Shown one piece after another: positions 1 to 7,652 of a stretch of DNA of 20,901 bases. Positions within the stretch are counted from its first letter, which is position 1, and each line of letters begins with the position of its first letter. The stretch comes from a virus, in the IMG/VR virus record IMGVR_UViG_3300034284_000268, positions 1-20,901 of that record. The stretch is one strand, 5' to 3'. Under the pieces are notes generated by a model. That model ran no database searches, was not told the DNA's origin, and saw only the letters and a list, made by a program, of their open reading frames with translations. Made by a program: the position numbers and the translations under genes.

Positions 1-313
1 CACTTTGTAGTGAGTCCTTATACATTAATCGAATTGTACGCAAAGAGTCGTTAAAACGTTTGTATTCGAATCTCGTTTCGTAGCGTGTTTTTGGATAGTA
101 GGAAGTGTTATAATAGATAATAGTATCTTTTGACGTTACTACCTTTACCCAATAAGTGGTGTCGTGTTTCCATACAAGGAAACTATCTACTTTTGTTACC
201 CGGATGGTGTCGCTTATGGTGTCGCACCGATAACCTTTTTTAATTGCTTTGTTGAGGTGGTAATTAACCGAGCAAGACGTTAAACATAGGGCAAACATTA
301 TACGCAATAACAT
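1..313 (-). CDS. Spanin-like outer-membrane lipoprotein, 3' end cut by window edge
   Basis: An open frame starts at ATG 313 and runs 104 codons without a stop to the left edge, so the protein is partial. It begins with a short lipoprotein signal, MLLRIMFALCLTSC, with lipobox LTSC and the acylated Cys at residue 14. An in-frame ATG at 298 is a second possible start. The mature part is hydrophilic, rich in charged and aromatic residues, and has recurring DT(I/T) segments (CDTISDTIRV, KHDTTYWVKV, SKDTIIYY). It follows the holin-like gene on the same strand. A small lipoprotein next to a holin is the usual setting of an o-spanin or u-spanin, which disrupts the outer membrane at lysis. The signal and lipobox are seen directly; the spanin role is inferred from form and position. 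Confidence 0.65.
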   Translation of the reverse strand, partial: MLLRIMFALCLTSCSVNYHLNKAIKKGYRCDTISDTIRVTKVDSFLVWKHDTTYWVKVVTSKDTIIYYNTSYYPKTRYETRFEYKRFNDSLRTIRLMYKDSLQS

Positions 314-366
314 ATATAAATGATTTAATTGTGTAAATTATACGGAAAAACATATATAAAGATGGA
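299..366. repeat. Imperfect tandem repeat around the lipoprotein start
   Basis: The block TTATACGCAATAACATATA and its continuation (from about 298) recurs 40 bases further on as TTATACGGAAAAACATATA. The 12 bases AACATATATAAA are identical at 309-320 and 349-360. On the minus strand each copy holds an ATG (311-313 and 351-353) preceded by TTTATAT. Only the left ATG opens the lipoprotein frame; the right one opens a 29-codon frame ending at 264. The 314-374 gap otherwise holds no gene that I can see. Confidence 0.6.
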
Positions 367-374
367 TTAAACCG

Positions 375-788
375 TCAGAAACTATCTTTTATCTTCTTTG
401 CGTTGGAAATAAACCTCTTAAACCTAGCAATAAATCCTTTATCGTCTCCGTATTTTACTCGTATCTTTTCGTCAATGCTGACTACTTCAATACTTGCCAG
501 GAATAACCCGACCAATTTAGTTAAGGTATAGTCCACCGAGAATACCGTCTTGACCATTTCGTTAACCATTGCGTAATCAATAAGGAAGAAAAGAATAACT
601 GCACTTTGGTACGTGATCATCTTACCTACTAGCCCCTTTCGTAGTCTCCGACTGCTAAACTTTTCCGTAGTTAACCGAACGGCTACAATAGTGTCAATGA
701 AAATAGCAAGACCAATGACTAAAAGAATAACTTGGATAGGTGCAAAAAACGAATAGACCGCAACGAGTGCCGTGATTATATATTTCAC
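375..788 (-). CDS. Holin-like membrane protein (probable GTG start)
   Basis: The protein has two strongly hydrophobic segments near its N-terminus (ITALVAVYSFFAPIQVILLVIGLAIFIDTIVAV) and more in the middle (AVILFFLIDYAMV), joined by a basic loop containing FSSRRLRKGLVGKM, then a charged, lysine-rich tail. The order hydrophobic region, DTI..., SSRRLRK, Y..A/L-rich helix is typical of phage holins of the 120-160 residue class, which make the timed lesion in the inner membrane. The open frame extends upstream to an ATG at 845 (156 aa), but that start would overlap the preceding gene by 61 bases. The GTG at 788 overlaps the preceding TGA as GTGA, the coupling used throughout this phage, and gives a 137-aa product. 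I prefer GTG 788; ATG 845 remains possible. The spanin-like gene follows. Confidence 0.6.
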   Translation of the reverse strand: MKYIITALVAVYSFFAPIQVILLVIGLAIFIDTIVAVRLTTEKFSSRRLRKGLVGKMITYQSAVILFFLIDYAMVNEMVKTVFSVDYTLTKLVGLFLASIEVVSIDEKIRVKYGDDKGFIARFKRFISNAKKIKDSF

Positions 789-1012
789 ACTTCGTATTTT
801 GAAAGTTCGGTTAAAGTCCAAAGTTCGACTTCCTCGTCGTTCCAATCATTAACGTAAGTAAAGCCGTCAAGGCTCAAACCAAAGTTAGCCGTTTCCGTAG
901 TTAAAAGAACGTCAACGCTGCAAGTCCGTTTTGCTATTGTGTCGTGAATAACAAGAACCTCGATTCTTGGATTAACGATTTCTACACTAAATTGAGAAAA
1001 TTTGTAAGTCAT
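785..1012 (-). CDS. Hypothetical protein, 75 aa, lysis-region
   Basis: This is a short soluble protein, with no membrane segment or motif that I recognise. The N-terminal half is basic and hydrophobic in alternation (FSVEIVNPRIEVLVIH), suggesting beta strands; the C-terminal half is acidic and aromatic (VNDWNDEEVELWTLTEL). It starts four bases after the stop of the tip-protein gene and ends in a GTGA overlap with the proposed holin start, so it sits in one transcription unit with the tail tip and lysis genes. Function is unknown; its position is the only clue. Confidence 0.6.
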   Translation of the reverse strand: MTYKFSQFSVEIVNPRIEVLVIHDTIAKRTCSVDVLLTTETANFGLSLDGFTYVNDWNDEEVELWTLTELSKYEV

Positions 1013-1016
1013 GATT

Positions 1017-1634
1017 TTAAGTTAAGGTAGTTCCTGTTACTGTGAAAGTTCGGCATGAAATGTAAGTAATATTTATCGCAAATGTTTTAACAATAAAAGA
1101 CTGCGTTCCGTTATTTCCCAAATAATAAGCATCGGTAGTCTGACCGTTTAATGTGTTGGCAGTCCATAAAAATAAATTATTGTTTTGTATGTTAATCGGT
1201 GAATAGTTTAAAGGTGAATTGTAGTTAACGCCGTAATTGTAAAGGTTTTGATATTCCTTAATGTTGCACATTCTCCACCCGGTTGTAAAGCCGCCAAAAC
1301 TTAAAGCAATTGATTCATCTATTGCGTTGTTCCAATTTATACCAACCGCCCGAAGAGTTCTTTTATAGCCTAGCACATTTGACCCGTTATAAGTGCTCCA
1401 ATCAATTACTATGTTTTTCGTGTATGTTTGACCGCCTAACTCGTCCGTAAATCTATTTGTATTTCCAAAGGGATTATTCGAAGCTAGTACCGTAAACGAA
1501 GTAGCACGTCCCGCTTCAATGTCGCCATCGTCTCCAGTGCGGTAAGAGGTCGTTTGTCCCGTCTTCATTAAGGTAGCTCCCACTGGTGCAGCTGCTGAAG
1601 GTGCTGCCGCTTTTATGTATAAATCGTTTATCAT
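1017..1634 (-). CDS. DUF1566/Lcl-type tail tip or receptor-binding protein
   Basis: The first ~20 residues are an Ala/Pro-rich linker (KAAAPSAAAPVGA). Residues ~23-160 match the DUF1566 (Lcl C-terminal) pattern: MKTGQTTSYRTGDDGD, the central INWNNAIDESIALSFGG followed by GWRMCNIKEYQNL, and then LFLWTANTLNGQTTDAYYL. Such domains are common at the distal end of phage fibres and in bacterial surface adhesins, and are thought to bind ligands at cell surfaces. The gene overlaps the tail-fibre gene upstream as ATGA, so the two are translated together and probably form one adhesion device. The domain call rests on recognisable motifs; the receptor-binding role is inferred from neighbours. Confidence 0.7.
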   Translation of the reverse strand: MINDLYIKAAAPSAAAPVGATLMKTGQTTSYRTGDDGDIEAGRATSFTVLASNNPFGNTNRFTDELGGQTYTKNIVIDWSTYNGSNVLGYKRTLRAVGINWNNAIDESIALSFGGFTTGWRMCNIKEYQNLYNYGVNYNSPLNYSPINIQNNNLFLWTANTLNGQTTDAYYLGNNGTQSFIVKTFAINITYISCRTFTVTGTTLT

Positions 1635-2806
1635 AATCTAGTTACATTCAAAGTTACTACTGAAGCAGTAGAAGCCGTTACTGTTATTTTACTTCCAGCT
1701 GAGATTGTGCCTCCCAGTGTATAGGCTACATTGTCATCTTGAATTGTTATTGTTGGAGCGTTTAAAATATTTGTAACTGAAGCTATTGACAAATTGTATG
1801 GTGCGTAAAAGTCCACCGTAAGCGCAGCGACAAGTTCAATTGTGTATTTTATAGGAATGTTTAACGTATGTGTATCTGCTGTAGAAGACCAATTCACAAC
1901 ACTTCCTGATTGACCTAAAGCCAAATATTGAATTTGTGAAGTCAAGCCATTCAATGCAGTTAAGCCCGTAGAAAATGTTGTTATCACTTGGCAAAGGTGA
2001 CTATTTTCGGTATGCAGTGTAATTGTTTTACTGCTATGGATTACATATACTCTCACAGCAAGTCTATCCGCAGCCAAAAGTACTGTGCTTGGAACTGCTA
2101 AAGCCGTTGTATAAAGGTCAATCTGAGTGCCATTGGTGATAAACTCAGGAGTTGCAGAACTTGACGCAAGCAATGTTAATGTACCTCCGCTTAATTTATA
2201 CAGCTCAAGGTAGAATCTTGGTGTTCCGCCATTGCTTGATGCAGAAAAATACATCTCAAAATTCCAATTTCCACCCGGGATTGATAATTGATTTGGTACA
2301 CTTGCATCTGTGATAAATGATTGAATGTATCCATCTGCATTGATAGTGAAGTCAGTTCCTGCACCAATTACTGGAGTGCTACTCATTTGCTTGAATGCCA
2401 CACCACCTAGTGTGCCTTGAGCAACTGAACCATTGAGGTAAAAATTAACACTTGACCCACCGCCGCTAGATGTCGGAAAGTTGGCAAGTTGTCCATCACC
2501 TCGAATGTATTGACTACTAAGTCCTGCCGCTGCGACAGCTAATGTGCCGCTAGATGTTACAGGGTTACCACTTACCGAAAATGCAGGTGGCATTGTCAAG
2601 TCTACCGAAGTAACCGTGCCATTATTTAAAGTCGGCAAGTTGTCTAAGTCGTTGTAATCTCCAGTTGTTGCAACAAGTGCAAGGTCTGCGTCGTTAGCCT
2701 TTAAAGCCAAAGCGTCAAATACCGCATTTTCTGAGGGTGCTGTTGTAGTTACTCCGTCAGTGATTGTTTGCGTAACTTCCGAAGGAATATTTATGTTTAC
2801 TGCCAT
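1631..2806 (-). CDS. Tail fibre protein
   Basis: The 391-aa product has a modular layout seen in tail fibres of Bacteroidota phages. It opens with SEVTQTITDGVTTTAPSENA and VFDALALKAND, a repeat-type stalk module, then a short collagen-like linker (NDLDNLPTLNNGTVTSVDL), a Ser/Gly/Thr-rich beta region with SSQYIRGDGQLANFP, and a glycine-serine hinge (TSSGGGSS) near residue 115. The C-terminal ~250 residues are beta-rich, low in charge and presumably the adhesive part. It begins within the last 10 bases of the tail-terminator-like gene and ends in ATGA with the DUF1566-type gene. Host recognition is inferred from composition and position; I recognise no enzyme domain. Confidence 0.75.
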   Translation of the reverse strand: MAVNINIPSEVTQTITDGVTTTAPSENAVFDALALKANDADLALVATTGDYNDLDNLPTLNNGTVTSVDLTMPPAFSVSGNPVTSSGTLAVAAAGLSSQYIRGDGQLANFPTSSGGGSSVNFYLNGSVAQGTLGGVAFKQMSSTPVIGAGTDFTINADGYIQSFITDASVPNQLSIPGGNWNFEMYFSASSNGGTPRFYLELYKLSGGTLTLLASSSATPEFITNGTQIDLYTTALAVPSTVLLAADRLAVRVYVIHSSKTITLHTENSHLCQVITTFSTGLTALNGLTSQIQYLALGQSGSVVNWSSTADTHTLNIPIKYTIELVAALTVDFYAPYNLSIASVTNILNAPTITIQDDNVAYTLGGTISAGSKITVTASTASVVTLNVTRL

Positions 2807-3429
2807 ACTATGTTTATATCAAAATCTGCTAAAGTGACTGCCGTTTCCGTGGCTACAAGAACCTCGTTTAAATACACGTTGTAGGTTGTGTCTGGTAATA
2901 TAAGTAAACCACCACTAGGTACGGTTGCCGTGTAGCTTCCGTCCGAGTTTTCAACGTTACCCGGCTCACATTCTACTTCAACGGGCTCAATTGGGTTCAT
3001 TGGTATCTCGCACGCCCCGTAAGTTGAGACCTCGAAAGTTATACTCATTACCCAACCCGCCACATAATCGGAGTCAAAGTTGTTAACGGGTGTCATTGTC
3101 GACGTTCCTACAACATCTAGTTGAGCGTCCATGTCGTTAATGTAATAGACGTACATATCCTTTAAGATAAGTTGGCAGTCGCTTACAATAGTGTTTAGGT
3201 TTGCTCGGTCTTTTTGTATAATGTCAACGCAATAAACGTTAATAGAAAATTGGTTCGTGTTTAGGTCTTCCAAGTCGCTAACGGGTTCGACAAAAACAAC
3301 GGGGTACTTTTCGTCTTTAGTGCTAAAGTTCGGCATTTGTTCCCGAAATTCACCTCCGTACTTTTTGATTTGCAAGTGAGCGTTACAAAACTGCTCAATC
3401 TTACTAAGTAATGTTATATAACTCGTCAT
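2797..3429 (-). CDS. Tail-terminator-like protein with extra C-terminal beta domain
   Basis: Residues 1-~145 resemble tail terminator/completion proteins: an N-terminal helix (LLSKIEQFCNAH), a strand pair with YPVVFVEPVS, then FSINVYCVDIIQKDRANLNT followed by a long helix (IVSDCQLILKDMYVYY) and closing strands (GWVMSITFEVST). Such proteins cap the tail tube and join it to the head. The last ~65 residues form a separate module after a Pro/Glu linker (PIEPVEVECEPG), containing TYNVYLNEVLVATETAVTL, which looks like a small beta domain of the kind added to virion proteins. The gene overlaps the tape-measure gene as ATGA. The terminator role is an inference from fold pattern and tail context. Confidence 0.5.
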   Translation of the reverse strand: MTSYITLLSKIEQFCNAHLQIKKYGGEFREQMPNFSTKDEKYPVVFVEPVSDLEDLNTNQFSINVYCVDIIQKDRANLNTIVSDCQLILKDMYVYYINDMDAQLDVVGTSTMTPVNNFDSDYVAGWVMSITFEVSTYGACEIPMNPIEPVEVECEPGNVENSDGSYTATVPSGGLLILPDTTYNVYLNEVLVATETAVTLADFDINIVWQ

Positions 3430-5417
3430 AGTGTAGCGTTTTCTTGCATTTTCTTAACCTTGTTTTGGGTGCTTGTTACATCACTTTCGACTACAATAGC
3501 TTTAACCGTGAGTTGGTTATTATTGCTTTGTACGTCTTGCGCTGCACCCGTGGTATTTTGGTTGTTACCTTGTCCGAATAGTGAGAACGAAGGCGCACCA
3601 CCTCCCGCAGCTTCACCACCACCAACGGCAGCACCGCCACCACCACCCGCAGGTGAACCGCTTTTAGCTCCGTATTGAGTTGAAGCAATTTTAGCGACGT
3701 TAGCAAGTGAAGTAGTAATAGCAAAGGCAAAGGCGGCAATTGCGCCCGGGTTTGGCACACCTAAAACTGTTAAAGGTGAGGCAGCAAGTGAAGCGTTAGC
3801 AGCCTTAAACCCGTCGATAATTGCCATGCTTAACGACATAGCCTTCTGAATTTGAAACTGACGCTTTGCTCTTTTCTCTTTGCTGATTTCGTCTTGCTTT
3901 CCGAAACGATTTGATAAAGTAAAGACCGTTTCCGCAAGGTTATTAACTGCACCTGCGTATTGTTCAGCCATTTGTATTTTTTCCGCTTGTTCTTTTAGAC
4001 GTTTTTGTCGTGCTGTTTCTGCGGCATCCTCTTCAATTTTAGCAATTTCATCTTCCTGACGTTTCTTTAACTCAACTGTATCTAGTCCGTATTGTTCGGC
4101 TAAAGTAATTAGGTTAAAGTATTTTTCACGAACTGCGTCCTCTTCAAGTTGTGCGGCGCTGCGTGTGTTTTGGTCGTATAGTGCGGCAAAGTCTTCCTCG
4201 TCTTGGGCTTGTAAAAGTTTAGCGTCTTTGATTATTTTGGCAATGTCGGCTTGTTTCTTTATTTCTGCGTCAACGTATTTTTGATTAATCTTTTCGGCTT
4301 CAACTATGCTTTGCTCAAGGTATAGTGCGTTTAACTTTGCTCGTTCTTCCTTGTTTAACTTTTCGTTATTAGCAAGGTCTTCACGTAGTCGGTCGTACTT
4401 GTATTTATTGGCAAGTAGTTCTTTTTCTATTCCGTCTTTTGCAACGCTCAATTCGATGTCTTGTATTAAACGTCTTGCGGCTAACCTAGCAGCTAAAAAT
4501 TGTTCGTAATCTGCGGCGGCTTTTTCTTGTTCGGCTTTTACTTCTTGATTGAGTTTTATTTCCTCTACTTTGATTTCTTGCGTCTTGGCTTTATTTGCTT
4601 TAACCGTATCTTTCCATAGTTTGGTTTGGTTTAAGAAATTGTTACTCATAAACTCCAAAACTTTAGTTTGGTTGGCAATTTCCTCTTGCATGTATTTATT
4701 ACGCTCAATGCGAAGTGCAAGTGTGCTTTTTCCTTCGGCATCTAACAACGCAATTTTGTCGTCCATCTGACCCAAAATTTGTTCACGTTGTTCCTTTTCC
4801 TTTTCGAGTGAGGCGGTAGTTTTCTCCATTGACTCTTCGGCTGCAAATGAAGTGATACCTAACGCATCCATTAACCATTTAATCATGTCAATTAAAGGTC
4901 GAAATACTGCGGTAAGCATTTTTATTATATTTTCAAACCACCCTAATTTAGCACCTAAATAAACAAATGCAGCAACCACCGCACCGATAATAGTTACAAG
5001 TAAAAAGATAGGATTGAGTAAAAGTTGCGCACCTAGTTTAAGGAACGCACCGCCCACTGACGCAATAGTAGAACCCAACCCTTTTAAAGATGCAGAAATA
5101 GTTTTGCCGTCAATTTTTCCAAGGCTTCCAGCGAACAACTTAGCACTTGACGCAGCCCCTTCAAAGTCCATGTCCATTAATTGGGACTTCATCAAGCCAA
5201 ACGCATTACTTGTTTGCTCAAAGCGTGAACCCGAAGCAAAGACCGCAACCTGTTCGTTTGCGTCTTTTAACTTATCCGAGAGTTCCCCCGCCTTTTCCCC
5301 GAGTTCCGCCATTTGTTTGGGGTCGGTTGCGTTGGCAAGTTCCCCCTTTAAGGCTTTAAGTTCCGAACGGATTTGGGCTATCCCGTTGAGTTTTATATTT
5401 ATTTCTTGGTCTGCCAT
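3426..5417 (-). CDS. Tail tape measure protein
   Basis: At 663 aa this is among the longest proteins here and has tape-measure architecture. It has an N-terminal helical part with LNGIAQIRSELKALKGEL, a hydrophobic segment at ~132-156 (LLLNPIFLLVTIIGAVVAAF), a second amphipathic hydrophobic stretch at ~163-190, and a long charged coiled coil from ~200 to ~490 rich in Lys, Glu, Ala and Gln. A further Ala-rich hydrophobic region follows at ~515-575, then a Gly/Ala linker and an Asn/Gln-rich tail. The protein sets tail length and is ejected with the DNA; by the usual 0.15 nm per residue the tail would be near 100 nm. It starts in a TGATG overlap with the connector gene and ends in ATGA with the terminator-like gene. 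Confidence 0.85.
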   Translation of the reverse strand: MADQEINIKLNGIAQIRSELKALKGELANATDPKQMAELGEKAGELSDKLKDANEQVAVFASGSRFEQTSNAFGLMKSQLMDMDFEGAASSAKLFAGSLGKIDGKTISASLKGLGSTIASVGGAFLKLGAQLLLNPIFLLVTIIGAVVAAFVYLGAKLGWFENIIKMLTAVFRPLIDMIKWLMDALGITSFAAEESMEKTTASLEKEKEQREQILGQMDDKIALLDAEGKSTLALRIERNKYMQEEIANQTKVLEFMSNNFLNQTKLWKDTVKANKAKTQEIKVEEIKLNQEVKAEQEKAAADYEQFLAARLAARRLIQDIELSVAKDGIEKELLANKYKYDRLREDLANNEKLNKEERAKLNALYLEQSIVEAEKINQKYVDAEIKKQADIAKIIKDAKLLQAQDEEDFAALYDQNTRSAAQLEEDAVREKYFNLITLAEQYGLDTVELKKRQEDEIAKIEEDAAETARQKRLKEQAEKIQMAEQYAGAVNNLAETVFTLSNRFGKQDEISKEKRAKRQFQIQKAMSLSMAIIDGFKAANASLAASPLTVLGVPNPGAIAAFAFAITTSLANVAKIASTQYGAKSGSPAGGGGGAAVGGGEAAGGGAPSFSLFGQGNNQNTTGAAQDVQSNNNQLTVKAIVVESDVTSTQNKVKKMQENATL

Positions 5418-5932
5418 CAGATTACCATCATGGTGTTGTCGTAGTCACCTCTATTTCCGCAACCACCTACGGGCTTAATATCCGAGTCTCTATTTAGGTC
5501 GCTCGTAAATTGTGGATAAAGTGCTTTGTATTCTAGCAAATAGTTGATAAGTCTTTTCTCGTAGAACGCTGCCATTTGTCCGTAGTGATCCATAACGAAG
5601 GCGGTTTCACTTTGACTTACTGAACTTGAGTAGTCTCCGTTTTGTTGTTGGATTCCTTTGTTTTTAAGTTGGTATGTCAGTCCGAAGGCGGCTTGTTCCG
5701 CTGCCCTCCACGCTACGACAAACTGAATTTTTTCCACTAGCGTAACTTCGTCGTTGGTTAAAACTTCGTCGTTGTATTGAGTCAGTAAATAGTTGTAGAA
5801 ATAACTGCCTAGGATAGCTTGTAAGCGCATATCACTAGCAGGTTTAACGTATGGGAACACGTCCGTAACATCGACGTTACGAGTGATTGGTGTGTTTACT
5901 TTTAGAAAGTTCTCAGTTACGAAATAAATCAT
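5417..5932 (-). CDS. Head-tail connector protein (DUF6712-like)
   Basis: The 171-aa product begins with YFVTENFLKVNTPITRNVDV followed by TDVFPYVKPASDMRLQAILG and a long helix (SYFYNYLLTQYND), then KIQFVVAWRAAEQAAFGLTYQL. This is the pattern I associate with the DUF6712 family, found next to portals in Bacteroidota phages and all-helical like gp6-type adaptors. The C-terminus is unstructured and includes PVGGCGNRGDYDN. It overlaps the portal gene as ATGA and the tape-measure gene by one base, so its product is likely to be part of the portal-adaptor neck. The family name is recalled from motif similarity and the function is inferred from order. Confidence 0.65.
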   Translation of the reverse strand: MIYFVTENFLKVNTPITRNVDVTDVFPYVKPASDMRLQAILGSYFYNYLLTQYNDEVLTNDEVTLVEKIQFVVAWRAAEQAAFGLTYQLKNKGIQQQNGDYSSSVSQSETAFVMDHYGQMAAFYEKRLINYLLEYKALYPQFTSDLNRDSDIKPVGGCGNRGDYDNTMMVI

Positions 5933-7218
5933 GCTGTTGGTGTTTGAGTGTCAGGTAACGGAGCTAAAGATGCAAGTTCCCGAATTTCGTTTTGTGTCAT
6001 TGACTCCAAGACTTTAGCCGCAAGTGTCGGGTTCATTGCGTTGAGTGCGTTAATTACGTCCTTTCCTTTTTCGTCTACGCTTGTAATAGTTTCGTTGACA
6101 ATTTGGTAGTTAGTTATTTCAACGTGTGCATTAATACCAACGGCTCTCAAAAGTCCGTTCACTACGTCCGTAATGGTTTCACGCAAAGGAATAATTGTGT
6201 TTTTCTCGAAGATTACGTAGGCTTGTTTAATGTCACTACCCGAACCAAGTGCACCCGAAGTACGAACCCCCAAAAGAATAGGGTCGATAGTGTGAGCGAA
6301 ACAAATTTGCTCGGTGTTTAATTCAGAAACCCCTCTAAACAATTCATCGTTTGAGTTAGTAGGCACGTTTACCAAGTCGGGCAAAGATTCTTTGTTATTA
6401 GCAAAGAAAGCAACCGCTTTTCCTGCGTTCTCCGCACCTTTCAACTTGTTTACGGTGTCTTTTATCAACTGCATTTCTTCAGGTCCTTGAGGCTTCTTAG
6501 GAAACATCATAGCAAACGACGGGAAGATTGAGTTTTGTATGTTTGATTTCTGCAAGTAAGATAGTTCACCCGACAAAAAAGCGAAGTTTAACGCACTGGT
6601 GTACTGCGGTAAAGGATAGTAGTCTTGTCCTACGCTCTTTTGTTCGTAAACGTATAGGTAGGTTCCGTCTTTACATTCCGGGTGGTATGGTTCAAAGGTT
6701 CTAATTTGCATTCCGAACTGCCAATCTTCATTAACAGCGTATAATGTTTTCGCTTGGTTTATTCTTACCTTCTCAGGTGCTACTCGTTTAACGTTGTGCG
6801 TCTTTCCACCTTTCAACTCAATGGTAAAGTAGCAACGTCCGTGTAAAATAACGTCTTTCGTGATTGTCTTTAGCGTGTCTTTAAAACCTATCTTTTTTCC
6901 AAACGCATAAAGTACTACTTTTTCCATGTCGGTCAACTTCGACTCGTCAAATGTATAGCCCCCTCCGATGGTTGCGTTGGTCTTAAAATCGACAATAGAC
7001 CCGTGTAAGGGACTCATATAGTACATTTGGTTCATGTACTGCGGATAAAGGTTATCACTTCCAAAACGAACGTAACCTTGCACAGTGTAACGTACATCTA
7101 CAAACGGCAACGACAAGTTACCTTCAGGCACACGCAAAAATGGCGTACTAAATGTTTGGTAACCCGTGTCCACCACGCTTACACTTTCGTCTTTCTTAAA
7201 CTTTCCAAATAAACCCAT
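5929..7218 (-). CDS. Portal protein
   Basis: The 429-aa product fits an HK97/SPP1-type portal, the dodecameric ring at the capsid vertex through which DNA passes. Supporting features are SPLHGSIVDFKTNATIGGGY at residues 69-88, which corresponds to the conserved region after the N-terminus where portals contact neighbouring subunits, then KDVILHGRCYFTIELKGG and VAPEKVRINQA in the wing/stem region. Later come AHTIDPILLGV followed by an S/G-rich tunnel-loop-like segment (RTSGALGSGSDIKQAY) and a helical crown. The C-terminus is Pro/Thr-rich. It joins the upstream 115-aa gene as TAATG and the connector as ATGA. Unusually, it lies downstream of the capsid gene rather than beside the terminase. Confidence 0.85.
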   Translation of the reverse strand: MGLFGKFKKDESVSVVDTGYQTFSTPFLRVPEGNLSLPFVDVRYTVQGYVRFGSDNLYPQYMNQMYYMSPLHGSIVDFKTNATIGGGYTFDESKLTDMEKVVLYAFGKKIGFKDTLKTITKDVILHGRCYFTIELKGGKTHNVKRVAPEKVRINQAKTLYAVNEDWQFGMQIRTFEPYHPECKDGTYLYVYEQKSVGQDYYPLPQYTSALNFAFLSGELSYLQKSNIQNSIFPSFAMMFPKKPQGPEEMQLIKDTVNKLKGAENAGKAVAFFANNKESLPDLVNVPTNSNDELFRGVSELNTEQICFAHTIDPILLGVRTSGALGSGSDIKQAYVIFEKNTIIPLRETITDVVNGLLRAVGINAHVEITNYQIVNETITSVDEKGKDVINALNAMNPTLAAKVLESMTQNEIRELASLAPLPDTQTPTA

Positions 7219-7565
7219 TAGTCATAAATTGAATTTGATATACCCTCGACAACCATACGCCCTTCCTCAACTAAATCTAGTCCGTTCGAAGTCGTGTTTG
7301 GGTCAACTACAATAGGCACGGGACTTTCGTAAATCTCGTATCGGTATTGTCCTATTCTTAAAGAAACGTCAACGCCTTCCTCCAAAAAGAAAAGATTGTA
7401 TCGGTTTACATACTGCGAATAATCAACACCAACCCAATAAATGGGTGCAAGTGTCTCGTCCATTTCCCATACGAATTTAAACAACCATGTCGGCGCAGTG
7501 ATCGTGGCACTTTCAGTTAGCGTTAAGGCTATTGTATTGTTTTCGTTTTGTTCGAGGTATATCAT
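7218..7565 (-). CDS. Hypothetical structural protein, 115 aa
   Basis: The product is short and beta-rich, starting MIYLEQNENNTIALTLTESA, with aromatic strands (TWLFKFVWEM), a central DYSQYVNRYNLFFLEE, then IGQYRYEIYES and a C-terminal LVEEGRMVVEG. This sequence style resembles small virion proteins of Bacteroidota phages whose exact role I cannot name; a head decoration or neck protein is possible. It is the first gene of the portal-to-tail unit, preceded by a terminator and by one of the four conserved leader elements, and its stop overlaps the portal start. Confidence 0.6.
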   Translation of the reverse strand: MIYLEQNENNTIALTLTESATITAPTWLFKFVWEMDETLAPIYWVGVDYSQYVNRYNLFFLEEGVDVSLRIGQYRYEIYESPVPIVVDPNTTSNGLDLVEEGRMVVEGISNSIYD

Positions 7566-7602
7566 ACTATCTTAATAAGTAGTATTTAGAAAAGTTGGTT
7601 AA
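7566..7602 (-). promoter_or_regulatory. Conserved leader element, copy A
   Basis: Read on the minus strand the 37 bases before ATG 7565 begin TTAACCAACTTTTC and end with TACTTATTAAG plus five bases. TTAACC is at positions 1-6 and TACTTATTA at 22-30 of the element, the same spacing as in copies B, C and D. It begins just after the intrinsic terminator of the preceding unit. It is probably a promoter or regulator site for the portal-tail genes. Confidence 0.65.
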
Positions 7603-7604
7603 AT

Positions 7605-7631
7605 AAAAAAGGGGGCTAATTAAAACCCCCT
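7605..7631 (-). terminator. Intrinsic terminator after tail tube gene
   Basis: On the minus strand GGGGG (complement of 7626-7630) and CCCCC (complement of 7611-7615) can pair around a 10-base AT-rich loop, TTTTAATTAG, followed at once by six T residues (7610-7605). It lies about 20 bases past the stop of the tail tube gene and just before leader element copy A. Confidence 0.8.
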
Positions 7632-7652
7632 CTTAAATTCGTGTTTATCTTA

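Noticed and set aside
3460-3760. Open frames on the plus strand and in a second minus frame opposite the Gly-rich end of the tape measure
   Set aside because: They are Pro/Leu/Ser-rich by-products of the GGT/GCA-rich linker codons of the tape measure and have no plausible start signals or domains.
5014-5478. 154-codon plus-strand open frame opposite the tape-measure start
   Set aside because: It spans the boundary between two well-supported minus-strand genes, has a composition (Ser/Pro/Leu/Cys-rich) typical of antisense frames, and lacks promoter or family features.
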